Shown here: positions 1 through 6,880 of the stretch, one piece after another
Layout of the letters: the number at the start of each line of letters is the position of its first letter
Position numbering within the stretch: position 1 is the first letter of the stretch
Assembly: GCA_023145575.1 (NCBI GenBank)
Contig: JAGLDN010000256.1
Span: 1 to 7,644, forward strand
DNA: 7,644 nt
Direction of reading: 5' to 3'
Source: Psychromonas sp.
GTDB lineage: Bacteria > Pseudomonadota > Gammaproteobacteria > Enterobacterales > Psychromonadaceae
Program-made: the position numbers and the translations under genes
Notes under the pieces: model-generated
Database searches by the model: none
What the model was told of the DNA's origin: nothing
Seen by the model: the letters and a program-made list of their open reading frames with translations, nothing else

Positions 1-55
1 CAGTCCTGCGTTATAACATTCAAAAGTGAGTAACAATTACCTTATGATATGCATT

Positions 56-154
56 GATCTGATGCTCGAGCTAAAGCCTGACAAAGCACTTTGAAGTAAC
101 ACGGGTATATTAATCTCGCGTGTTGAAATTTTTGTAGTAGTAAGAAAGTTTACT
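56..154. repeat. Upstream imperfect direct repeat, copy A
   Basis: This is the first copy of a degenerate direct repeat in the non-coding stretch before the thi operon. It shares four blocks in the same order with copy B (212-306): GATCTGAT at 56-63, TTGAAGTAACACGGGTAT at 91-108 (15 of 18 bases match copy B), TTTTTGT at 129-135 and AGAAAGTTTACT at 143-154. The spacing between blocks differs by up to about 20 bases, so the copies have diverged by insertions and deletions as well as substitutions. Apart from the two repeat copies I see nothing in positions 1-270: no long reading frame, no tRNA and no clear promoter. The function is unknown. Confidence 0.5.
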
Positions 155-185
155 GTCAATCATCGGTTATTGTTATTTAATTTTA

Positions 186-202
186 TACCGAATAGCTCGG
201 TA
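186..202. other. Small hairpin in the upstream region
   Basis: TACCGA (186-191) and TCGGTA (197-202) form a perfect 6-bp stem with a 5-base loop. No run of T follows on either strand, so it does not look like a rho-independent terminator. It lies just ahead of repeat copy B, at roughly the place where a riboswitch 5' arm would be if that copy were a decayed aptamer. The role is unknown. Confidence 0.3.
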
Positions 203-211
203 CAATTCGTC

Positions 212-306
212 GATCTGATTTATCATCTTGAGGTGACATGGGTATTAATTCACGCGGTTTGATCCCTGTTTTTGTGCTTCACTTTTTAATAGTTAGAAGG
301 TATACT
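212..306. repeat. Upstream imperfect direct repeat, copy B
   Basis: This is the second copy of the degenerate direct repeat: GATCTGAT at 212-219, TTGAGGTGACATGGGTAT at 228-245, TTTTTGT at 269-275 and AGAAGGTATACT at 295-306. Its last block contains the probable -10 box of the thi operon, while the matching block in copy A reads TTTACT instead of TATACT. The string CATGGGTAT (237-245) occurs again inside the riboswitch (370-378). See the finding on possible decayed aptamer copies. Confidence 0.5.
278..306 (+). promoter_or_regulatory. Probable sigma-70 promoter of the thi operon
   Basis: TTCACT at 278-283 (4 of 6 match to TTGACA) and TATACT at 301-306 (5 of 6 match to TATAAT) are separated by 17 bases, the ideal spacing. 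Transcription would begin near 312-314, directly in front of the first paired base of the riboswitch at about 315. The fit between promoter and RNA start is the main support. No operator was recognised, and control appears to lie in the riboswitch downstream. Confidence 0.55.
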
Positions 307-314
307 CTTTGACA

Positions 315-429
315 TCTTGTCGGAGCGCTCTAGAGCTGAGACGACTGATATTCATGCTATTTTACATCTCATGGGTATCAGTGGGATTCGTGGAACCTGA
401 TTAGGCTAGTACCTACGAAGGGAACAAGG
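315..429 (+). promoter_or_regulatory. TPP riboswitch (THI-box) aptamer
   Basis: The conserved landmarks are in order: GCTGAGA at 335-341 (pyrimidine-sensing junction), GGAACCTGAT at 392-401 and GGGAA at 420-424. Visible helices are P1 CTTG 316-319 with CAAG 425-428, P2 TCG 320-322 with CGA 342-344, P4 TTCGT 387-391 with ACGAA 415-419, and P5 AGG 403-405 with CCT 412-414. An additional stem, CTGATA 345-350 with TATCAG 376-381, fills the junction between P2 and P4. The P5 loop differs slightly from the usual TAATA type, and the 5' side reads CGGAGCG rather than the common CGGGGTG. This aptamer class binds thiamin pyrophosphate and lowers expression of thi genes when TPP is plentiful. Its position directly before thiC fits that role. 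Confidence 0.9.
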
Positions 430-517
430 TGAAACGTATTCCTTGAAGATGCGTTTTATACTTTCCACAGTATTTCGATAAGCACTCTTTTAAATTTATT
501 AAGGGAAGGAATGCATG
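430..517 (+). promoter_or_regulatory. Riboswitch expression platform that masks the thiC ribosome binding site
   Basis: GTATTCCTT (436-444) is complementary to AAGGAATGC (506-514), giving a 9-bp helix with one G-U pair. That helix covers the thiC ribosome binding site and abuts the ATG at 515. The same segment offers CCTTG (441-445), which can pair instead with CAAGG (425-429), the 3' strand of aptamer helix P1. Predicted behaviour: with TPP bound, P1 holds 425-428, the 436-444 segment is free, and the ribosome site is masked. Without TPP, 425-429 captures 441-445 and the site is open. A small hairpin, ATACT 458-462 with AGTAT 469-473, lies between. No hairpin with a T-run is present, so control is probably translational. 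Confidence 0.65.
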
Positions 518-2500
518 TCAACAAATATTAATTCAACATTAAAAACCACCCCTCGTGATGGTTTATCACGACGTGAATCTCGCCAAGCTGCAATTGATTA
601 TATTCACAACTTAAATAATGAATCTTATCCTAACTCAGAAAAAATATTTATTGAAGGTGAGATCCATCCAATTAAAGTCGCGATGCGCCAAATTCATCAA
701 GATGATACTTTGGTTGGTGACAGTGAAGATGCGCCAATTTTTGAAAAAAATGAACCTATCCCTGTTTATGACGCATCAGGTCCTTATACCGATCCTAATC
801 AAAAAATTGATGTCCATCGTGGCTTGTCATCACTACGCGAAACATGGATATCCGCACGAGATGATGTTGAAGCATTAACAAACGTCAGTTCCCAATTTGC
901 ACAAAGTCGTTTAAATGATGATTCACTTGATGAACTTCGTTTTAAACATCTCCCTAAAACGCTACGTGCTAAAAAAGGGCATTGTGTCAGCCAGATGCAT
1001 TATGCCCGCAAAGGTATCATTACCCCTGAAATGGAATATATTGCTATTCGTGAAAATATTGGCCGAGCGCGTGTTAAAAGTAAAGCATTGCATTTTCAGC
1101 ATGCAGGTCATAGTTTTGGTGCTAATTTGCAACAGCAGATCTCACCTGAATTTGTACGAGAAGAGGTTGCAGCAGGGCGTGCAATCATACCTGCAAATAT
1201 TAACCACCCTGAATTAGAGCCAATGATCATTGGTCGTAACTTTTTAATTAAAGTGAATGCTAATATTGGTAATTCTTCTGTAAGCTCGTCTATTGAAGAA
1301 GAAGTTGAAAAACTCGTTTGGTCAACGCTATGGGGCGGAGATACTGTAATGGATCTCTCTACTGGTCGCAATATCCACGAAACACGCGAGTGGATCATAC
1401 GCAACTCCCCCGTGCCAATCGGTACTGTGCCTATTTATCAAGCACTGGAAAAAGTAAATGGCGTTGTTGAAGATCTTTCATGGACTATCTTTCGTGATAC
1501 ATTAATTGAGCAAGCAGAGCAAGGCGTTGATTACTTTACTATCCATGCTGGCGTATTATTACGTTTTGTACCACTGACGGCGAAACGTTTAACGGGCATT
1601 GTATCTCGCGGTGGCTCCATCATGGCTAAATGGTGTTTGACTTACCATAAAGAGAGTTTTATTTATGTCCATTTTCGTGAGATTTGTGAACTCTGCCAAC
1701 AGTATGATGTTTCGCTCTCGTTGGGTGATGGATTGCGTCCAGGATCGATTGCTGATGCCAATGATGAAGCCCAATTTGCCGAGTTAGAAATTCTTGGTGA
1801 GTTGACCAATGTGGCGTGGGAATATGACGTGCAAGTGATGATCGAAGGGCCAGGTCATGTGCCGATGCAAATGATCAAAGAGAATATGGATAAACAGCTT
1901 ACAGAATGTTTTGATGCCCCTTTTTATACATTAGGGCCATTAACGACAGATGTTTCACCAGGATATGATCATATCACCTCTGCCATCGGTGCTGCGCAAA
2001 TTGGTTGGTATGGCTGTGCAATGCTCTGCTATGTGACCCCTAAGGAGCATTTAGGCTTACCCAATAAAGATGATGTGAAAATAGGGTTAATTACTTATAA
2101 ACTGGCAGCGCATGCTGGCGATTTAGCAAAAGGTCATCCTGGTGCACAGATCAGAGATAATGCACTTTCTAAAGCTCGTTTTGAATTTAGATGGAATGAT
2201 CAGTTCAATTTAGGGCTAGATCCCGTCACGGCAAGAGAATATCACGATCAAACCTTGCCAAAAGAATCAGGTAAAGTCGCTCATTTTTGCTCAATGTGTG
2301 GCCCTAAATTTTGTTCGATGAAGATCACACAAGATGTTCGCGACTTTTCTGCTAAATTAGACTCTGGCGAAATCTCTGTACGCCTACTTGATGAAACAAT
2401 CAAAATCACTGCTAGGGAAGGAATGGCAGCAAAAGCGAAAGAGTTTAATCAGAGCGGTGCGCAAATTTATCAGCCAGTGACAAAAGTTGGCTCTGCTTAA
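515..2500 (+). CDS. thiC: Phosphomethylpyrimidine synthase ThiC
   Basis: ThiC is the cytosolic radical-SAM enzyme that rearranges aminoimidazole ribotide into HMP phosphate, the pyrimidine half of thiamin. The protein is 661 aa (E. coli ThiC is 631) and can be followed against the family along its whole length. Recognisable blocks include PANINHPE, the EEEVEKLVWST stretch, GDGLRPGS at about residues 404-411 and IEGPGHVPMQ at 443-452. The C-terminal FCSMCGPKFCSM motif supplies the CX2CX4C cysteines (Cys592, Cys595, Cys600) that hold the 4Fe-4S cluster in this non-canonical radical-SAM family. The ATG at 515 is preceded by AAGGA at 506-510, a somewhat short spacing, and that site is the one the riboswitch can mask. 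It is the first gene of the operon; thiDE starts 12 bases after its stop. No damage is seen. Confidence 0.98.
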   Translation: MSTNINSTLKTTPRDGLSRRESRQAAIDYIHNLNNESYPNSEKIFIEGEIHPIKVAMRQIHQDDTLVGDSEDAPIFEKNEPIPVYDASGPYTDPNQKIDVHRGLSSLRETWISARDDVEALTNVSSQFAQSRLNDDSLDELRFKHLPKTLRAKKGHCVSQMHYARKGIITPEMEYIAIRENIGRARVKSKALHFQHAGHSFGANLQQQISPEFVREEVAAGRAIIPANINHPELEPMIIGRNFLIKVNANIGNSSVSSSIEEEVEKLVWSTLWGGDTVMDLSTGRNIHETREWIIRNSPVPIGTVPIYQALEKVNGVVEDLSWTIFRDTLIEQAEQGVDYFTIHAGVLLRFVPLTAKRLTGIVSRGGSIMAKWCLTYHKESFIYVHFREICELCQQYDVSLSLGDGLRPGSIADANDEAQFAELEILGELTNVAWEYDVQVMIEGPGHVPMQMIKENMDKQLTECFDAPFYTLGPLTTDVSPGYDHITSAIGAAQIGWYGCAMLCYVTPKEHLGLPNKDDVKIGLITYKLAAHAGDLAKGHPGAQIRDNALSKARFEFRWNDQFNLGLDPVTAREYHDQTLPKESGKVAHFCSMCGPKFCSMKITQDVRDFSAKLDSGEISVRLLDETIKITAREGMAAKAKEFNQSGAQIYQPVTKVGSA

Positions 2501-2512
2501 GATGAAAACAAA

Positions 2513-4039
2513 GTGAATAATATTGTTTGGACAATTGCGAGCTCTGATAGCAGTGCTGGCGCAGGGATACAAGCAGATCTACACACTTTTAATGCGTTAG
2601 GCGTTGATGGCTGTAGCGTAATAAGTGCGGTTACGGCTCAAAACTCACAAAAAGTGTTGTCAATTGAAGCTGTTTCATCAAAAATGTTTACTGCACAACT
2701 TGATGCGTTAGCTGATGATATGCCGGCAAAGATCATTAAAATTGGCTTGGTGAGTACCATTGAACATATTCAAATTCTAGCAAAAAAATTGCAAGCGTAT
2801 CAGCAGTGGTCAGTACCGCCATATATCATTTACGATCCTGTTGCAGTATCATCAACAGGTAATGAATTGCTTGAAGAAGGCGCGTTAGACGTTATTAAAT
2901 CACAGTTGTTGCCTCACATCGATTTGCTGACGCCAAATGCACGCGAGGTTTTTAAATTATCAGGGCACATGCTGATTAATGGCGAGTCACTTAAAGGTGC
3001 TGCGCAAAAGCTCATTGAGATGGGCTGTACTGCTGTGCTTATTAAAGGTGGGCATTTCCCTTTTCTTGACGAATATTCAATTGATTACTATTACGATACA
3101 AAACAAGAAATTGCGTTAAGTAGCCCAAGGATCAATGCCATAAATGGCCATGGTACGGGCTGTACATTAAGTAGCGCGATTGCCGCACTTATTGCCCAAG
3201 ATTATTTTATTGAAGATGCATTAGTCGTGGCAAAAGCTTATCTTAATCAAGGTTTAAAAGCGGCAAAAAAACTCGGTAAAGGTGAAGGTGCGGTTGCACA
3301 TGTCGGTTGGCCAACTGTTAACCATGATTTCCCAAAGGTTGTCTTTCCTCAATCAACAATAGGTCATGAACTTGATCTCTCTGGTCGATTAGAGAAGGGT
3401 TATGGATTTGCTCCTTGTCAGAGCAAACAGCTTGGCTTGTATCCTGTCGTTGATAGTGTATCTTGGCTTGAAAAAGTCCTTAAAGCCGGCATAAAAATAG
3501 CGCAGTTACGTATTAAAGATAAAAGCGCTGAGCACGTAGAGCCTGAAATCATTAAAGCTATTGCACTGGGAAGGCAATATCAAGCACAAGTATTTATTAA
3601 CGATTATTGGCAACTTGCCATTAAACATGGCGCTTATGGCGTTCATCTTGGTCAAGAAGATCTAAACACAGCTGATCTAACGCAAATTTCAAAAGCGGAT
3701 CTGCGCTTAGGGTTAAGCACACATGGTTTTTACGAAATTTTGCGGGCGAAACAATTACAGCCCAGTTATATTGCCCTAGGGCATATATTTCCAACGCAAA
3801 CTAAGGTGATGCCATCGCTACCTCAAGGCGTAGAGCGCTTACAAAAATATGTTGCCTTAAGTGCAGGCTTTGCAACGGTAGCAATTGGCGGCATTAATTT
3901 AGAGCGCATAAAAAGGGTGACGCAAACAGGTGTTGGTGGTATTGCAGTGGTCAGCGCCATTACACATGCCAAAGATTACAAAGCGGCTATCAAACAATTT
4001 CAACTATTGCTTGAAGAGAATAATAATGTTAAAGGATAG
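2513..4039 (+). CDS. thiDE: Bifunctional HMP/HMP-P kinase and thiamin-phosphate synthase (ThiD-ThiE fusion)
   Basis: This single 508-aa protein holds two enzymes. The N-terminal part (about 1-265) is ThiD, a ribokinase-fold kinase that takes HMP to HMP-PP. It shows SDSSAGAGIQADL at 11-23, the substrate-side TAQN at 41-44 and the anion-hole GTGCTLSS at 214-221 with Cys217. A linker of about 45 residues follows. The C-terminal part (about 308-505) is ThiE, a TIM-barrel enzyme that joins HMP-PP to thiazole phosphate. It shows QLRIKDK at 331-337, the IND and GVHLGQED motifs, GHIFPTQTK at 423-431 and AIGGIN at 457-462. The start is GTG at 2513, with no good Shine-Dalgarno before it, which suggests coupling to thiC 12 bases upstream. 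The ATG at 2502 is in another frame. Both active sites look intact. ThiDE fusions are known in Shewanella-type bacteria. Confidence 0.96.
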   Translation: MNNIVWTIASSDSSAGAGIQADLHTFNALGVDGCSVISAVTAQNSQKVLSIEAVSSKMFTAQLDALADDMPAKIIKIGLVSTIEHIQILAKKLQAYQQWSVPPYIIYDPVAVSSTGNELLEEGALDVIKSQLLPHIDLLTPNAREVFKLSGHMLINGESLKGAAQKLIEMGCTAVLIKGGHFPFLDEYSIDYYYDTKQEIALSSPRINAINGHGTGCTLSSAIAALIAQDYFIEDALVVAKAYLNQGLKAAKKLGKGEGAVAHVGWPTVNHDFPKVVFPQSTIGHELDLSGRLEKGYGFAPCQSKQLGLYPVVDSVSWLEKVLKAGIKIAQLRIKDKSAEHVEPEIIKAIALGRQYQAQVFINDYWQLAIKHGAYGVHLGQEDLNTADLTQISKADLRLGLSTHGFYEILRAKQLQPSYIALGHIFPTQTKVMPSLPQGVERLQKYVALSAGFATVAIGGINLERIKRVTQTGVGGIAVVSAITHAKDYKAAIKQFQLLLEENNNVKG

Positions 4040-4775
4040 TGAATTGATCCGTTACAGTCGTCATCTGCTGCTTGACGATCTAGGTGCGCACGGCCAAGCT
4101 AAATTAAAAAAAGCCAAAGTGCTTATTATCGGCATGGGAGGACTTGGATCGCCCGCATCTCTCTACCTTGCTGCTGCTGGTGTGGGGAGTTTGACAATTT
4201 GTGATTTTGATAGCTTAGAACTAAGTAATTTACAAAGACAGATTGCATATCAAAGCGATGAGATTGGCAGTGCTAAAGTGACGTTAATGCAGCAACGATT
4301 AAAGAAGTTAAATCCCGAAATTAGTGTTCGCTGTATTGCAAATAAAATGGAAGAGCCGCAATTTAATCTTGAGTTGTTATTAGCGGATTTAGTACTTGAT
4401 TGCACGGATAACATGCCGACAAGGCAGCTGATCAACCGTGTGTGTTTTAATGGCAAAGTCCCGCTGATTGTTGGGGCGGCGATCCGTTTCGAAGGGCACC
4501 TCAGTTTTTTTGATCACAAAGATCCTGATGCAGCGTGCTACCATTGTTACGCGCCAAGCAGTGTTGATCCGCAATTAAATTGCAGTAACTCAGGCGTTTT
4601 AGGCGCTGTTGTTGGTGTTATGGGGTCATTACAAGCATTAGAGGCAATTAAAATTATTGTCGGTATTGAAAGTACAGTGAAAAATAAACTCAAATTATTT
4701 GATGGGAAAACACTACAATGGCAGTCATTTACCATCAACAAAGATCCTAATTGCCAAGTGTGTGGAAAAAAATGA
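4026..4775 (+). CDS. thiF: ThiS adenylyltransferase ThiF
   Basis: ThiF is an E1-like enzyme that adenylates the C-terminal glycine of ThiS with ATP, so that sulfur can be loaded as a thiocarboxylate. At 249 aa it is close to E. coli ThiF (251). The nucleotide-binding loop GMGGLGSP is at 36-43, followed by CDFDSLELSNLQRQ at 59-72. Two CXXC pairs bind zinc: Cys171/Cys174 and Cys243/Cys246. Cys186, in NCSNSG, matches E. coli Cys184, which forms an acyl-disulfide with ThiS. I chose the ATG at 4026 because it follows GAAGAG (4013-4018) at good spacing and starts at the normal MLKDSELIRYSRH end. A longer frame reading back to 3930 merely overlaps thiDE. The gene overlaps the end of thiDE by 14 bases and thiS by 4. 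Confidence 0.95.
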   Translation: MLKDSELIRYSRHLLLDDLGAHGQAKLKKAKVLIIGMGGLGSPASLYLAAAGVGSLTICDFDSLELSNLQRQIAYQSDEIGSAKVTLMQQRLKKLNPEISVRCIANKMEEPQFNLELLLADLVLDCTDNMPTRQLINRVCFNGKVPLIVGAAIRFEGHLSFFDHKDPDAACYHCYAPSSVDPQLNCSNSGVLGAVVGVMGSLQALEAIKIIVGIESTVKNKLKLFDGKTLQWQSFTINKDPNCQVCGKK

Positions 4776-4969
4776 AGATTACAGTTAATGAGGTAGAGAA
4801 AGAAATCCAACCGAGCAGTATTGAACAGTTTTTAAAGGACATTGATAGCCCCATAAAAGGCAGTGCGCTTGCTATTAATGGTGTAATAATTAGTCGTGTA
4901 CAATGGCCTAACTACCAGCTGCAAGAAAATGACTCACTGTCACTTTTCCAAGTAATTGCAGGAGGATAA
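4772..4969 (+). CDS. thiS: Sulfur carrier protein ThiS
   Basis: ThiS is a small ubiquitin-fold protein that carries sulfur as a C-terminal thiocarboxylate to the thiazole synthase ThiG. From the ATG at 4772 it is 65 aa (E. coli 66), and the start MKITVN matches the first beta strand of the fold. Supporting features are ALAINGVIISR in the middle and the invariant end LFQVIAGG, whose last glycine is adenylated by ThiF. A longer frame from TTG at 4751 exists but would read through the end of thiF. The ATG overlaps the thiF stop as ATGA, so translation is probably coupled. The final Gly-Gly codons also form the thiG ribosome binding site. Confidence 0.95.
   Translation: MKITVNEVEKEIQPSSIEQFLKDIDSPIKGSALAINGVIISRVQWPNYQLQENDSLSLFQVIAGG
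4960..4965 (+). promoter_or_regulatory. thiG ribosome binding site inside the ThiS Gly-Gly codons
   Basis: AGGAGG at 4960-4965 is a full-consensus Shine-Dalgarno sequence, the strongest in the operon, four bases before the thiG ATG at 4970. It is made from the last bases of the Ala codon and the GGA GGA codons that encode the essential ThiS Gly-Gly tail. A protein constraint and a ribosome-binding signal therefore share the same bases. Confidence 0.85.
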
Positions 4970-5752
4970 ATGAATAAAGATGCACTTATTATTGCAGATC
5001 ACGCGTTCACATCACGCCTTTTTACGGGCACAGGAAAATATAACGAACAACAAACCATGTTGGCGTCACTACAAGCTTCTGGATCTGAACTCGTGACAAT
5101 GGCATTAAAACGCGTTGATATGCAAACAAAAAATGATGACATTCTAGCACCTTTAATTAAAAATAAAATGAAGTTATTACCTAATACATCAGGTGCTAGA
5201 AACGCTAAAGAAGCTATATTTGCAGCACAACTTGCAAGAGAAGCCCTACAAACCAATTGGTTAAAGCTTGAAATTCATCCTGATCCTAAATATTTATTAC
5301 CTGATCCTGTTGAAACATTAATAGCTGCTGAAACATTGGTTAAAGAAGGTTTTATCGTTTTACCTTATATGCATGCTGATCCAGTACTCGCTAAAAAGTT
5401 AGAAGACATTGGTTGCGCTGCTGTTATGCCGTTAGGCGCACCCATTGGTAGCAATAAAGGAATACAAACAGCAGATTTTCTCGCAATTATTATTGAGCAA
5501 GCTAATATCCCTGTGATTGTCGATGCAGGGATTGGCGCACCTTCTCATGCGGCATTGGCGATGGAGATGGGCGCGGATGCCGTGTTAATTAATACTGCAA
5601 TGGCGGTGGCTCTCGACCCTGTTGCGATGAGTCGTGCCTTTGCAAAAGCGGTGCAAGCTGGGCGAGAAGCTTACCTTGCAGGTTTAGGCAGTCAATCTCA
5701 GCATGCGATTTCATCTAGCCCGCTCACCGCTTTTTTGGAAGAGTTCGCATGA
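4970..5752 (+). CDS. thiG: Thiazole synthase ThiG
   Basis: ThiG is a TIM-barrel enzyme that builds thiazole phosphate from 1-deoxy-D-xylulose 5-phosphate, dehydroglycine (from ThiH) and the sulfur carried by ThiS. The 260-aa length fits the family (E. coli 256). Near the N-terminus it has SRLFTGTGKY. Lys99, in WLKLE, corresponds to the Schiff-base lysine (Lys95/96 in E. coli and Bacillus). DAGIGAPSHAA at 185-195 and GADAVLINTAMA form the phosphate-binding end of the barrel. The ATG at 4970 directly follows the thiS stop and has a strong AGGAGG. In E. coli ThiG forms a complex with ThiH, and the 4-base overlap with thiH fits equal production. No defects are seen. Confidence 0.97.
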   Translation: MNKDALIIADHAFTSRLFTGTGKYNEQQTMLASLQASGSELVTMALKRVDMQTKNDDILAPLIKNKMKLLPNTSGARNAKEAIFAAQLAREALQTNWLKLEIHPDPKYLLPDPVETLIAAETLVKEGFIVLPYMHADPVLAKKLEDIGCAAVMPLGAPIGSNKGIQTADFLAIIIEQANIPVIVDAGIGAPSHAALAMEMGADAVLINTAMAVALDPVAMSRAFAKAVQAGREAYLAGLGSQSQHAISSSPLTAFLEEFA

Positions 5753-6864
5753 GTTTTAGTGATCAGATAAAAGCATACCAATGGGATGATATACGCCTTG
5801 CTATTTATGCAAAGAATAACATCGATGTGCAGCGAGCGTTAAACAAGCATCGTCTTGATCTCGAAGACTTCAAAGCGCTGATATCGCCTGCTGCTGAGCC
5901 ATTTCTAGAATTAATGGCACAAAAGTCACAAAAATTAACCCTGCAACGTTTTGGAAAAACCCAGCAGTTTTATATTCCACTCTACCTTTCTAATATGTGC
6001 AGTAATATTTGCACCTATTGTGGCTTCTCAATGCATAATGCTCTGCGCCGCATAACACTTGATGAGCCACAAGTGATTGCAGAATGTGAAGCGATAAAAC
6101 AAATGGGCTTTGATCATATTTTATTGGTGACTGGTGAGTCAAAAAACAAAGTGGGCATGGCATATTTTTTAAGAATGATCCCGATTATTAAAGGATATTT
6201 TTCACATATCACCATTGAAATTCAACCCCTTGATGAGCCGGAATATAAACAGCTGATTGCAGCAGGTGTTGACGCTGTGCTCGTTTACCAAGAAACATAC
6301 AATGAACGCGCCTATGCACAGCACCACTTAAAAGGCAAAAAATCAGATTTCCACTATCGTCTGCAAACACATGATCGTTTAGGTAAGGCGGGTATTCATA
6401 AAATGGGATTAGGTTGCCTTATCGGTCTTGAAGATTGGCGCTGTGATAGTTTTTATACTGCGGCGCATTTAACGTATCTAGAGAAACACTATTGGCAAAG
6501 CCGTTATACGATTTCATTTCCAAGATTAAGACCTTGTACGGGGGGGATAGAAATACACTCACAGATGAGCGATAAACAATTAGTACAACTTATTTGTGCC
6601 TATCGCATATTTAACCCTGAAGTTGAGTTATCATTATCAACCAGAGAATCGCCCAATTTTAGAGATAATGTTTTACCGCTGGGGATCACAACATTAAGCG
6701 CAGGCTCCAGCACACAGCCAGGCGGCTATGCCGATAAAACAAATCAAGCATTAGAGCAGTTTGAAATTTCAGATAAACGCGATCCTGCTATCATGTCAGC
6801 AGTAGTGAAAGCCCAAGGTTACGAGGCTGTTTGGAAAGATTGGGATCCTAGCTTAACTCCCTGA
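5749..6864 (+). CDS. thiH: 2-iminoacetate synthase (tyrosine lyase) ThiH
   Basis: ThiH is a radical-SAM enzyme that splits tyrosine into p-cresol and dehydroglycine, the glycine imine used by ThiG. It replaces the oxygen-dependent glycine oxidase ThiO, so this pathway branch can work without oxygen. The 371-aa length is close to E. coli (377). The 4Fe-4S motif CSNICTYC gives Cys84, Cys88 and Cys91, and TGE at 128-130 stands where radical-SAM enzymes have their SAM-amino-group motif. FPRLRPCTGG and the C-terminal BATS-type region (as in biotin synthase) follow. The ATG overlaps the thiG stop as ATGA. It is the last gene of the operon. No terminator is evident after it, and transposase debris begins 16 bases downstream. 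Confidence 0.97.
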   Translation: MSFSDQIKAYQWDDIRLAIYAKNNIDVQRALNKHRLDLEDFKALISPAAEPFLELMAQKSQKLTLQRFGKTQQFYIPLYLSNMCSNICTYCGFSMHNALRRITLDEPQVIAECEAIKQMGFDHILLVTGESKNKVGMAYFLRMIPIIKGYFSHITIEIQPLDEPEYKQLIAAGVDAVLVYQETYNERAYAQHHLKGKKSDFHYRLQTHDRLGKAGIHKMGLGCLIGLEDWRCDSFYTAAHLTYLEKHYWQSRYTISFPRLRPCTGGIEIHSQMSDKQLVQLICAYRIFNPEVELSLSTRESPNFRDNVLPLGITTLSAGSSTQPGGYADKTNQALEQFEISDKRDPAIMSAVVKAQGYEAVWKDWDPSLTP

Positions 6865-6880
6865 TAATACGCATGAATAA

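Noticed and set aside
1..33. Possible C-terminal end of an upstream gene (short open stretches ending at TGA or TAA near 30-33)
   Set aside because: Only about ten codons are present, two frames are equally open, and neither gives a recognisable protein end.
1108..1404. Antisense reading frame within thiC (and similar antisense frames within thiDE, thiF and thiG)
   Set aside because: These are shadows of strongly conserved genes on the + strand, with no recognisable protein and no ribosome site that I could see.
3930..4025. Longer ThiF start within thiDE
   Set aside because: The extra 32 residues do not look like ThiF, while the ATG at 4026 has a ribosome site and gives the normal family length.
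4751..4771. Longer ThiS start at TTG 4751
   Set aside because: It would add seven residues overlapping the ThiF zinc motif. The ATG at 4772 gives the standard length and beta-strand start.
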